Source of the DNA: Hofstenia miamia
Taxonomy: Eukaryota > Xenacoelomorpha > Acoela
Direction of reading: 5' to 3'
NCBI GenBank assembly: GCA_004352715.1
Contig: SCFE01000098.1
Span: 458,000 to 495,732, forward strand
DNA: 37,733 nt
Shown here in pieces: positions 21,829 to 32,400 of the stretch; position 1 is the stretch's first letter; every line of letters starts with the position of its first letter. The notes under the pieces are model-generated. The model saw nothing but the letters and a program-made list of their open reading frames with translations. It was not told the DNA's origin and ran no database searches. The translations under genes were made by a program, and so were the position numbers.

Positions 21829-22276
21829 CAAAGTATATAACAGATAGAAACATATCAACTGGAACTAAGAAATTGATAGTAAGTAGTGTGGATAGATATA
21901 AGAAACAAATGTGGTTAACAATATTTCCATATGTCATTGATGCAGAAAGAAGGCCCAAGTGTAATGCACTAATACTATACAATAAAAGGAATATAGATTT
22001 GTCAAGAAACTACAGGAAAAGTACAGTGCACAAATTGTTTTTGCTAANNNNNNNNNNCAAAGTATATAACAGATAGAAACATATCAACTGGAACTAAGAA
22101 ATTGATAGTAAGTAGTGTGGATAGATATAAGAAACAAATGTGGTTAACAATATTTCCATATGTCATTGATGCAGAAAGAAGGCCCAAGTGTAATGCACTA
22201 ATACTATACAATAAAAGGAATATAGATTTGTCAAGAAACTACAGGAAAAGTACAGTGCACAAATTGTTTTTGCTAA
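21829..22276. repeat. 219-bp direct duplication around a 10-N gap
   Basis: Bases 21829-22047 and 22058-22276 are identical by eye, separated by N (22048-22057). It makes the same protein segment appear twice in succession. This is probably an unmerged contig overlap. Confidence 0.9.
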
Positions 22277-23409
22277 AAGATAGACAGAACTTTAACACAA
22301 GAATGTTTAAAGAAGAGAAAATGCCAGAGATCTATGCAAAAGCAACAATATGGATTTTAAGTATTTTCTTTATAGAAACAGAGCAGTTGAAACTACCCAT
22401 GAACAGACAATAGAGAGAAGAGTTGTGTAGAAAAAAGTAATATGAACTAGTATTGTGTCCAGCCTCACCAAAAACAAAGAATTGGTTTTTATACAAGACA
22501 GCAGTAGTAACTTCACCTCACAATGGGGGAAATAAGATTTTATATCAATGCAAAAAACTGTTCACTAGGTTAGTCAGAAGAATACACGTGTTTGGAAAAA
22601 TGTCACTGATCATCATCATGAACATAACTGGAATTTGTCACCCTAATACACAAATATTCTCTGACACACTAAAAAAGTACATGTGGGTAATGATCAGTGA
22701 AATGAAATATGAATTCTACACAATAGAGAGCAGACCACTATGTATGGAAAGTCTGATTAAGAAGGTAAATTAAAAAAATTCAAAACATTATAAAGGAGCT
22801 AGATCCTCACATATTAATTCTATTTTCAGGCACTAACAATTTAGTTTGGCTAGATTGCTGAGAGAATGAAACCACTATTATGACGTAACCCATCACAACA
22901 AGATAATAACAATGATAAAAGCCAGATAATCAGATCCAGATGAATTGTTGCAGGAAGATGTACTGAGATATATTTCAGTGTTCTATCATTCAATATCACC
23001 AGGTATGTCATTATGAGGTACATTTATACACTTTTACCTGAATACACAAATAAGCAGAGAAGAAGCACATCAAAGTGACATAGATCAAGCATTGAAATTA
23101 ATGATAGCTCTGAAGAGGTTACGCCTCTATGCTAAGTACTATTCAATATTTGCAAGGAAGATAAATAGTCTACAGAACAAATACAAAATAAATCGTCATC
23201 TAAAGTATCTCACCTATGCATGATATAAAAGTTGGATCACTACAGATTACAGAAATTGAAGCAATAATGAGACAAACAAAGCAAACAGAATTTGTGTGAA
23301 TAAAGATTTGGAGCAATGATTTGTCTATGAAATTGATTACAAAAAACTACAGGTCATTGGTAGGTCTGCCAGGGATGCTCAGTTAATTTCACAATTAGTC
23401 AGCACTGAT

Positions 23410-23416
23410 GGGGGAA
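23410..23416 (+). promoter_or_regulatory. Gypsy polypurine tract
   Basis: A short GGGGGAA purine run lies directly against the TGTAATATC start of the 3' LTR, the position from which plus-strand DNA synthesis is primed. Confidence 0.62.
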
Positions 23417-23926
23417 TGTAATATCACTACAATTGGTGTAATATATATAATTTCTGAATAGCCTTTAGTGCTTCTTAAACTTATTTAGTTGTGGCTGTTT
23501 GCCAGATGTGAATTAGTTAAGTTGTGCCCATTACTTTATGGGTTTGATTTTAGTTATGAAATTAATATTTTCACCAAATGTAGTTTAATGCTAAATTGTT
23601 TTGACGAATTGTAAAATAAGTGCAGGAAATTGAAATTTAAATGGCAGGTATGAATGCTAAATTGTCTATTAATAACTTAATGATTAAGTGAATGGGATCA
23701 TTCACTTTTGCCTTGACTTGTGTCAACAATAGTGTTTAACTAACCATTAGTGATTTATTCAATGTATTATTCAAGAGCAGTTTGTGGCTTTGTTCAAGTT
23801 AATCAATTCTCACCATTTCAATTCTTAAATGAAGGTTTTTAAATAAAACTTACTAAGAAAATACCACAATTTCTTTCTCTGTACATTAGTTAGGAGATTC
23901 TAACAAATGCCACTAATCTACAACAT

Positions 23927-25155
23927 TGTAGAATCAACACACTTCCTAGGATTGATGGTAAATAGCTTTTACTATTACTTTTCATAGAGAACAAACAGGA
24001 TTTCCTACTAAGTAGTTGATTCCAATTATCTCTTAACTCCTTGATTGACCAGATTAGTGTATTATACAATAACTTAATTTAGCATTATGAGATAATAATC
24101 AAGTTCCATTTAGAAGCAGTAGAGATAATCAGGGTCGGAGCCCAAAGCGGAGCCATGCAATCAAGATTAATGTGGTTACCAGCAACAATCGCCAATGCTA
24201 TGCCATGGTTGGTGACTCATAAAGGAAGTAGCTCAATGAATGTGGTTATAATGGAGGTGATCCTAGTGTTGCTTGCTCATAATGATTTTGCACAATAACT
24301 GCTCTTGTTATTATAGACAATAAGGGGATGTTCACAACAGTGATGCTTTCGCCTCTTATAGATCTTACAAATATATAACCCTAGCGATAAATAGATACAT
24401 GGCCCTTGATACATGTGAGCAATTATTGTGGTGAAAAAACAACTGTCACTCAGATACACATTCAAAAATATAGTAACTATCAACAAGTGTCTAATAAACT
24501 TGTTGTTTATTACTGACAATAAATTTGGATCTAAAATAAAAAGGGTTAACCTAGGTTCAGCTATGCAGCTGCTTAGAATGCAGGAGTTTATTTTAAATTG
24601 GATCAATCAATAGGTAAGCTAAACAAAGTAAAACTCCTATACATTAACCTAAGGACACACTTTCACTAGACAGGGCAGAGCAGTTAAGCTGATGTTAGAA
24701 CTGATGTTGAGTGCAGAATTGAAGAATACCTCTCAGCTGACCAATAAGCTACTCATGTGCCTGAATGTTTAGCTTTCCATTGTAATGAAAATAAAACCTG
24801 ATACAAAGCAAAGTTAAATCCAAATGATTTATTTCATCAACCACTCTAATTTTTCATATAGTATTTATAGTAACTTTGTACAATGTTGGCATGTACCTGT
24901 TTTTGTTTACTATTATTTCTGTAATTGAAATTCTTCTGTTAGTGTTTACGCAGCATGTTGTTTTTGGCTATCCATTAGCTATGCAATTTTTGGTTGAAAC
25001 TTTTTTGTCAAATCTTTCACCGACACTTATTTATAATTTAGTTTACAAAAAGATTCTAATTGATATAAAACAAGTTAATGAAAAATTAATCAAATAAAAG
25101 TTATTAATGTCTTTTTAATCACTTCCCTTTTTTGTTTGACTCCAATTATGTCACA
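23927..25155 (-). mobile_element. Solo LTR, family X, copy 2 (inverted, in the gypsy 3' LTR)
   Basis: Read on the minus strand it begins TGTGACATAATTGG (25155) and ends TTGATTCTACA (23927). It is flanked by the 4-bp duplication ACAT (23923-23926, 25156-25159). It aligns in inverted orientation with 17765-18678, and carries about 330 bp more near 24,005-24,340. The extra part has matches in X3 (TGCATGG(C/A)(T/G)CC(G/A)CTTTG), so X1 has probably lost it. Confidence 0.87.
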
Positions 25156-25269
25156 ACATCAGTATCAGGATATTTCATTATTGCTATTTAATTATTTATT
25201 TAATTACCCATGTAGCCACCCCCAGTGGTCCACTGGTGGGGAATGAGTGGCATGGGCGGCGACCAGTTC

Positions 25270-25290
25270 CCACCAGTGGACCACTGGTGG
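25270..25290. repeat. Perfect palindrome in the foldback element
   Basis: Ten-base arms CCACCAGTGG and CCACTGGTGG surround one A. Similar palindromes occur at 25222-25236 and in 25,876-26,082. Confidence 0.92.
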
Positions 25291-25954
25291 GGAAGCAGTG
25301 GCAGTAGTGGTAATTACAGCCACTCATAGCCACTGCTAGTGGACCACTAGTGACATCTGATGTACTCTTAATCATAAATAATATATGAGCTAATGCTTGC
25401 AAGTAAAATATTATTCATTATTATGCTCTCTTTGATCTCATAAACATATAAAATTCATTGTGAAGAGCTTTTTTGCAATTTTCCATTTGCAAAAATTATA
25501 AGATATATAGGCAGAATGAAATTTCAAAATAATTTATTCACGATTATTCGTGGACCTTGAAATCAATGTCTACATGAATACCTAAAATTGGGCAAAATAT
25601 ATTTTTAATTATTGGAAAAAATAATGTTTGAAAATTAAATCTAAATTGGGCAATTTTGTATGCTTGTTGTTATTGCTTATAATAAAAAAATTCATTATAT
25701 TTTCCATTGTCAATTTAAATTCAATGAAAATGGTGAGCTTGCTAGCATTTCCTTCAACTCTTTGTTGGGTTTGTGTTTGTTTAAACTCTATCAATATAAA
25801 AGTTTGCTGTTACTACATTTTAGACATTGCTCTGATGCTTAAATCATATTTTTGTCACAAGGGCCCAACAATTAGCCACCAGTGGACCACCAGTTAGCCC
25901 CTGGTGGTCCACTGGCGTGCGGGTGGCCAATTCCACCGGTGGCCCACCGCTTCT

Positions 25955-26082
25955 GCCACTGGTGGTCCACCAGTGATTGGCTACNNNNNNNNNNNNNNNN
26001 NNNNNNNNNNNNNNNNNNNNNNNNNNNNNNNNNNNNNNNNNNNNNNNNNNNNGCCACTGGTGGTCCACCAGTGATTGGCTAC
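25955..26082. repeat. 30-bp direct duplication around a 68-N gap
   Basis: Bases 25955-25984 and 26053-26082 are identical (GCCACTGGTGGTCC ... ATTGGCTAC), with N between (25985-26052). This is an assembly overlap or a collapsed hairpin end. Confidence 0.9.
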
Positions 26083-26213
26083 GTGGGTAGTTATATAATC
26101 ATGGTAAATCAAGCCTAGTGTCCGCATGGCTTTGGGAGGTTTAATTAGAAATATATATTTGAGGTGTCATTCGTTTTGTAACATGTATATAGAGAAGAGC
26201 CTATTTGAAGATA

Positions 26214-27443
26214 TTGGAGAAATTTTCAGAAATCGCTAGAATTTCTAATGTATGCTGTCTTTCAGTTTAAGCACTGTCTGACTTTGGCATTTCTCTGCAC
26301 AGATATAACCTAATAAAGCAAAATCAAAATTGTTTTTAGTTTCTTAATTTTTACATTAAATAAATGACTTTTAATTGGAACCCGACAGTTTTCGATTGTT
26401 CAAAGATTACATTTCTCTAACATTAAACTTGTGATGTGTTTTCATTTTCGATTTTCTTCGATTATCGTTTTTGAGAAATTCAAACTTGGCGGCGGTGAAG
26501 TGAGAGCATTGAGTGCATAAAGAAAAAAATTTTAGTATTCGTTTAGATGTTCGTAGCTACAAAATGAATAAAGTATTCACAGTAATTACAATTGGTTGAA
26601 AAAATATGAAATAATTTTAAAAAGAATTTGTTATAAGGTGTTTTTAACAAAATGCTTATAAGACATACATAAAAATGCTTACTGGGAATTCCTTTATAAG
26701 CTTCATGCCAAAAGAACCACTTTATTATATATTGCAAATGATTCTGTAAATACTGAATAGTTTGCTGAAATTTTTGATGGTACTCCGGAGTTTGCATATA
26801 TTATGAAATAGCTCATTTTTAACTAATTGTTCAATGTTTTGGTAAAATTCACTTTACAGCACTCGAAATTAATTCTGGGGTTGTCTTTTATATTCCCCCA
26901 TAAAGTTTTAAATTGCCGTAGATTTTCCTAGGGACTGCGAAAATTCCTTGTAATACCTAAACCAAATTATCATTAGAAATGACTTCATTGTGATGAGATC
27001 AAAAAAATTTGCATGTTAAGTCCGCGTTTTCGTTAAATCTGACTTGTTATAAGTGGATTATACTTTAAATTTTTGTTATACCAATGTATATATAAAAGCT
27101 GAAAAATTTTAAGATTACTTAATCTATTATTCGTTAATTTTTTTTAAAAATGACATTTTTGTTTAACTATTAATCAAATTCAGTTCTGTGTGAACAATTA
27201 TGAGTTTACTGTTTACAGTTTTAACAAAACTCGTTCATCACTTTGTCGAAATACTGTTAATATGCTTGGGTGTTTACGTAGATTGTTATTTGACAATATT
27301 TGAAAGAGAAAATTCATTTTTCAATTCTTCCCTTTAACTAATTTTGCCAAAAGATGTTAATGCAGAAGTTTTTATTAAATTAATAGTTAACTATTAATTA
27401 ATATTTAATTTAGTAAAAATTAACTAATCGCTATCAACCCTAG
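26214..27443. other. Non-coding stretch downstream of gene A
   Basis: AT-rich DNA with no supported gene, RNA or repeat. Short open frames here have no recognisable features. Confidence 0.45.
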
Positions 27444-27465
27444 TATATATATATATATATATATA
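27444..27465. repeat. TA microsatellite
   Basis: A TA run of about 22 bp, downstream of the gene A stop codon. Confidence 0.93.
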
Positions 27466-27549
27466 AAATAATTTACAAATTTGTGTGAAATTTTTTGTAA
27501 GGTTGGTCACTAACTGACTAAAACTCAACTTAAATGCGTTCAAATGACA

Positions 27550-27601
27550 TTTATTGAAAAAAAATATATTTACATTTTTGGTGGAGAAATATGCATTTAT
27601 T
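27550..27601 (-). terminator. Candidate polyadenylation signals of gene A
   Basis: Two AATAAA hexamers on the minus strand (27601-27596 and 27555-27550) lie about 150-200 bp beyond the stop codon, a plausible 3' UTR length. AATAAA is common by chance in DNA this AT-rich. Confidence 0.35.
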
Positions 27602-27752
27602 TTAGCTCCATACAAAACAAACTGCAATATTTTCAAGAATATATCTATGTGTAGGAACAAACCACATCAAATTCACAAAGCTTACAATATAAGCACAGTA
27701 AAGTAGTTATATTATATGATGGCTACCTCTAATTACTACGACCAGAGAGAAT

Positions 27753-29479
27753 TCAACCAAAGCGAACACATTTTATACATATTTTTATAACTTTTTTTCG
27801 AATCGTTTCAGACAAAAGAATGTATATCCAGGGATTCAATGCACTCATTATCATGTAGAAATCTTCTGATGTTCGAAAGATGTACTTATCAAACTGCGAC
27901 AAAGAGTAAAGACCCTTTGAATTATAGGTTGCATCATCTGTGCTCCATGGCAAAATGAACTGAGTGATTTTCTGAGACATAAATGGGTCTCTAATCAAGT
28001 ACTCCTGGATTAATCGAAGCTTGTGGTAGATCAGGGGAATAGTAAATACCAAATATATAAGATTACTCATTAAGCAAATCAATGAAAACTTAATGCAGGC
28101 CTTCATAACAGGCGTTTTGATTTTGTTCTTCATGCTGGAGTAGATGACAAGAAGATATATTGAAGATTGGATCAATACAGGAACAGCAATGAAAATAAGG
28201 ATTTCAGAAATCTTATTAATTAGGTTATTACGACTATCAAAGATCAAGCTTTGAAACCATGAATTGTCCACGGAAAATTCATCTATAGAGTAGGCTTTTA
28301 AGAAGCCATATGTGCAGTGCATATTAAAATCATGTATAGCATACGGATAAATTGTAGAAACAAATTCCCAGCTTGATTGAATAGAAAACCACACACCAAT
28401 GGCCAACGCAATAAAGTCTAAGATACATACAAAAAGGAGTCGATTACGCAAACTTAAAACTGTCTTGGATTTCACGGGAAAGTTTACAAGAATCAATCGC
28501 TCGACAGCAACACCAGCCAGATTCCACTGAGAGATGCAAAGGTTCACTGTGCGAAGTATTGTTACATAATAACAGAAGTAGAAAAATTTAGGAAACAGCT
28601 CATAATAGTTGTTAAACCTTTCAACTCCATAAAATGTAGTACCCCAAAATGACTCAATTATTCTGAAAGTCATTCGCAGCCAGCAGTTTATAAAGTCGGC
28701 ACAAGCTAAGTTGCAGATGATGATGTAACTGTAGTTCTTATTCTTGTATTCATCATAGGCTAGTAAGATGATGAGCACGTTAGCAAATCCTAATAAAAGC
28801 CCAATAACGTTCAAAATGAAAATGGTGAACTTTACCAAGTAATGTGAATATTCGTTCATATGGAGAAATACATATTCCTCATTTGTAAACAAGTCATCCC
28901 ACTTTGGATTATGACATAACGTTCTCATTGCACCGATCATGTATTTCTGTAATTCAAAAGGAATTGACTCTGATAAGCTAAACCTTTCAGAATTGGTTTG
29001 GTGCTTGTACATTACAACTTCTACATTATTTACAATGTACTGAATTGAGGGAATATCATACCAAATTTTTAAACAGCTTCTTGGATAATAGTCACTGGTG
29101 TTACAATATCTTTCATCAATGAGATCACTGATAACCTGTCCAAAAAAACAATCAGGAACTCCGTTACACCAGTCTTTTGCTGTAAAGCATTTGCTTGATT
29201 CAACACACTTGAACTCAGGGCAATTGCAGTCTTCTTCATCGCTATGGTCATTTCTAAAAAATGAACTTTCCGTTGAAATAACACAGTCAAAATTTGTGTC
29301 ACAGACTTTGTCCTGAGTTAAGCAAATGCCAGATGAATAACAAACGAATTCATTACAGAAGTCACAAAACTTCATTTCATCTTCAGGGTATACACAGTCA
29401 GGTATTCCATCACAGACCTTTTCTATTTTCACACATTCTCTTGATTTCTGACATGCATATTCGTCTTCATCGCATTCAA
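27753..29479 (-). CDS. Gene A exon 5: three LDLa modules plus the whole seven-helix domain
   Basis: The acceptor TTTCTGTAG precedes 29479 (phase 1); the stop is at 27753. Residue numbers below count from the ATG at 29504, which is intronic. LDLa modules lie at about 11-47, 50-93 and 95-134. Helix 1 (about 226-250) has 'GFANV', with the conserved Asn 242. Helix 2 has 'LACAD' (Asp 270). Helix 3 ends in 'ERL' (335-337) in place of DRY. Helix 4 spans about 355-375. Helix 5 has Pro 442. Helix 6 has 'VFTIP' (Pro 490) without the usual Cys-Trp. Helix 7 has 'NPWIY' (557-561), the NPxxY motif. A helix 8-like basic tail with Cys follows and the protein stops soon after. No intron interrupts the helices. 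Confidence 0.93.
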
Positions 29480-32400
29480 CTACAGAAATACGTATATGCA
29501 CCATAGTTTATAAACTGTTAATGATGATTATTTATTAAAATCTAAATGCTGGAAATACAATATAATTATTTTTTAATATCTTTCGCCTTCATACTAACAA
29601 ACCGATATTTTCCCTTAGAGCCATTTAATTTTGGTTTAAGTACTATCAATATATTTAAGCTTAATCTTCTGATTTTCTTACGAAATTTACTTCATTTTCT
29701 CACTTCTTTCATAAATTTCTGTTCATTGCAATGAGTAACATATATTTAAAATACTTATTCAATTTTCCTTAGGTGAGACGGTTGTATTTATAGTTTAATA
29801 ATAAAATAATAAAGTGTTTGTTGGTCACTAAGTCTCGCTCTAATACTAATCAAAGAAACAAAATCTATTTACATTAGAATTAGCAAAATATTGTTTCCTT
29901 AAGCATTTGTTAGATAGTTATGCTTTGATATATTTTTTGATCTAATAATAAATTTTCTAAGTTTCTTTCTTAAGAAATAATTTAATTAAATAAAATTATA
30001 TAAAAAACCTTACAATACTTAAATTTTTGAATTTAAATATAGTCATTATTTAATTTCTTTGAAGCTAAAAATATATTCTAAAAAGTACTTTGTAATACAT
30101 TACTATAGAAGATGGCATATAAATAAAGAAGATGGTGCATATACTAGGCTTGCAGTTGTTTTCGTCACTACCATCAATGCAGTTTTTAAATGCATTGCAC
30201 ACTTGATCCTAAAAGTTCTGTTTAAAAATTTGCACCGAGTTAGGGCACAATTATATTTTATATTATCTTGAAAGCAAAAAGCTGTAGATGCAGGCTTATA
30301 TTAAAAATGTTGTAATATAACATAATAAAGCATTATTATATAGTAATCCGTTAGCAAAGTCTAGTTATTTTTATATAATTGATACGGTATATATATATAT
30401 ATATGTATATATATATAGATGCATGAAGTTTGTTTAGTTTTTTAATAATAATAACAACAATCATGCTTTTGACTGATGGCCTAGTGTGTAAAAACGAAGA
30501 TTCGCAAAAGGAAATTTATCAACTTTGACCATGTCAATATATTGGATGAGGTTAACTCAGGCGAGGAAGGTTTGCTTGGCAACTCACTAAGACAAAAACT
30601 AAATGCAAAATGAATCTCAAATGACTTTAATTCCGGGAAGGGCTTAGATGGTCAATGGTAAATTTCACATACGTGAATGTGCAAATGAGAAGTGGTAGCA
30701 TAAGATTCACACCGACCTAAATGACCAATACTGAAAATATGTTGAAAGTTAGGGAGGATATGAACAGAGGGTGTGCTAAACAAATAATACAGAGACTGGT
30801 AAAGTTAGAAAAGCAAAGTAAACTATATATATATTGGAGGAAATGTGAAGACAGAAGAGCTGTGGTAAAAAGCAATTACAGTCTATGTAAAAAGGAATCT
30901 GCCAACAGGGAGTGAGTGCCAATTAAGGCATGCAAGCTAGGCTGCATGGTACACTGTAGCATGGGTTTGCAAACAGGAAGTTAGTGTAATAAGCACAAGT
31001 AACAGGAAGTCATTGTGGATTTCAACATACAGACTAGCAAGGCCCAAAAAAATTCTACTTTTCACCTCTTAGATTGTCAATCTACACAAAGGAAATAGCT
31101 GAGGTTGGTATTAGAGAAATCCTAATTTTCATGAAAAAATACTTTAAAATGATTCCGGCACAGGAATAAATCTTAACACAAATTCACCAATAGATGCATA
31201 AATACATAAGGGATTTCAAAATTTCTTAATAGGATTGGAAATAATAGATTTTAATTGTAGAAAAAACGGTTTGAATCTATAAAGTCACTAGAGGAAGTTT
31301 AGTTTTGGTTCTCTCTCCAAGCCTCCTAAGAAATTTGGAAAGCTTATCTATTGAAAACTCAGTTTTCTGGAAAAATAAAAATAAATGCAATTGTAAATTA
31401 TTTAAAAGTAATTAAAATGCGCAATTATCAGATGTCTCTAAATATTTCTGAGAAATTTCTTATCATACCTAATGTTTAGAAAATCAGGAAGTCTAAAACC
31501 CGTGGAAACAACAGTTAATCTCAGCTATTTTTTTTCTGCATAGACCTTCCAAGTTTCATTGAAGCGCACCATGCGCAATGTCAGATGTCGTGATGCCGCA
31601 AGTGCTGGGTTTTCGTGCTTAGGAATTACTCAATGAGAGCATGACCTATACGTGATTTTAAAGGAGACTCTCCTGCATTCTGTCCTGTTTTCCTATTTAC
31701 TTATAATTTTAGGAGGTAGATAATAATACTTGCTTTTGCTATACATCTATATCCAAAATCACAACGAAATTCGTTTTCTGCGCATTGGCAGTGCGTTTCT
31801 TCAAAAATGAAACTACAGTAACGAATATCTTCACATCTTAAGCACATGTCTGGCATGTGGCATCTGAAAGTGTTGTTAGGACAAACATTTTTTTGACAGT
31901 TCAGCTCATCATTGTTGAAAAGTAAACAGTCGACCTTCCCATCACACCTTGATGATAATGGAACGCAACTTTCTTCTCCTACGCAGTATGTAAACTTGTC
32001 ATGATGACATTCACATATCTCTAGAATCTCTTCTTCTGAAAAATCACAATTATCAGGATCTCTGCATAAGCTACGTTTCTCAATACATCTATCCATGCCT
32101 GGACATTTAAAAAAATAGTCACAATCGCAGGTCTCATCGCTTCCATCACTGCAGTCTTCTATATACTTCCATCGGTTTGGATCCTTGTATTTATCACAAA
32201 CGAATTTGGCAGAAATGCAATCTTCACCTAAATGAAAAGAAGTCATAGCAATAATTACGTTATCTAATAACTTATTAGACTATAGAAATAAAGTATTGTT
32301 GAAATACATTTTATATATGTGAGTTAATAGGACTTCACGTCCATTCATGAATCGTGGCAAGGCTTTGAATGTAAGAGGGTCATATGATATAGTAACTATG

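Larger units (their letters stand above)
21369..23409 (+). pseudogene. Third coding region of the gypsy element, unrecognised
   Basis: About 2 kb between the end of pol and the PPT carries plus-strand open pieces at 21510-21752, 21774-22413 (broken by a gap duplication) and 22453-22773, followed by heavily stopped sequence. This is the position of an env or other accessory ORF in some gypsy elements. I see no convincing signal peptide, furin site or terminal membrane anchor, so I do not call it env. A short 'DPHILILFSGTNNL' stretch (about 22,799-22,840) resembles block III (G-x-N-D) of SGNH hydrolases, but no matching block I or V is clear. Function unassigned. Confidence 0.45.
25208..26087. 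mobile_element. Foldback/MITE-like element with GC-rich palindromic ends
   Basis: Sharply GC-rich ends built from CCACTGGTGG and CCACCAGTGG words flank an AT-rich core (about 25,370-25,860). The outermost ends are inverted: CCCATGTAGCC at left and GGCTACGTGGG at right, each next to TA. The copy of this LTR sequence at 12,260-12,290 shows the uninterrupted site, so this is an insertion. No transposase is encoded. A 68-N gap with duplicated 30-bp edges lies in the right end, so the length is approximate. Confidence 0.78.
23417..26213 (+). mobile_element. Ty3/gypsy element 3' LTR (with two nested insertions, 3' end truncated)
   Basis: It starts TGTAATATCAC as the 5' LTR does. Matches to the 5' LTR run through 23417-23925, resume at 25156-25207 after solo LTR X2, and resume again at 26088-26213 after the foldback element ('AATCAAGCCTAGTG', 'TTTGAGGTGT', 'ACATGTATATAG', 'AGAGCCTATTTGA'). 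Homology stops around 26,213, so the last roughly 330 bp of the 5' LTR and its GATATTACA end are missing here. No target duplication could be read. Confidence 0.72.

Noticed and set aside
21774-22413. Internal protein repeat in the third coding region
   Set aside because: The duplication is an exact copy around a 10-N gap, so it is an assembly artefact.
25196-26118. Open frames over the GC-rich palindromes (25196-25402, 25844-26118)
   Set aside because: Repetitive translations of palindromic DNA, partly N; no protein-like features.
27424-27660. Minus-strand open frame downstream of the receptor stop codon
   Set aside because: Low-complexity, driven by a TA run; lies in the likely 3' untranslated region.
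29480-29504. ATG at 29504 as the receptor start
   Set aside because: An acceptor TTTCTGTAG ends at 29480 and upstream LDLa exons join in phase; the residues between are intronic and there is no signal peptide.
31728-31730. GT donor at 31729 as the main end of gene A exon 3
   Set aside because: Rejected as the main form only: it would leave an LDLa module without its last three cysteines and skip exon 4. Kept as a possible alternative isoform.
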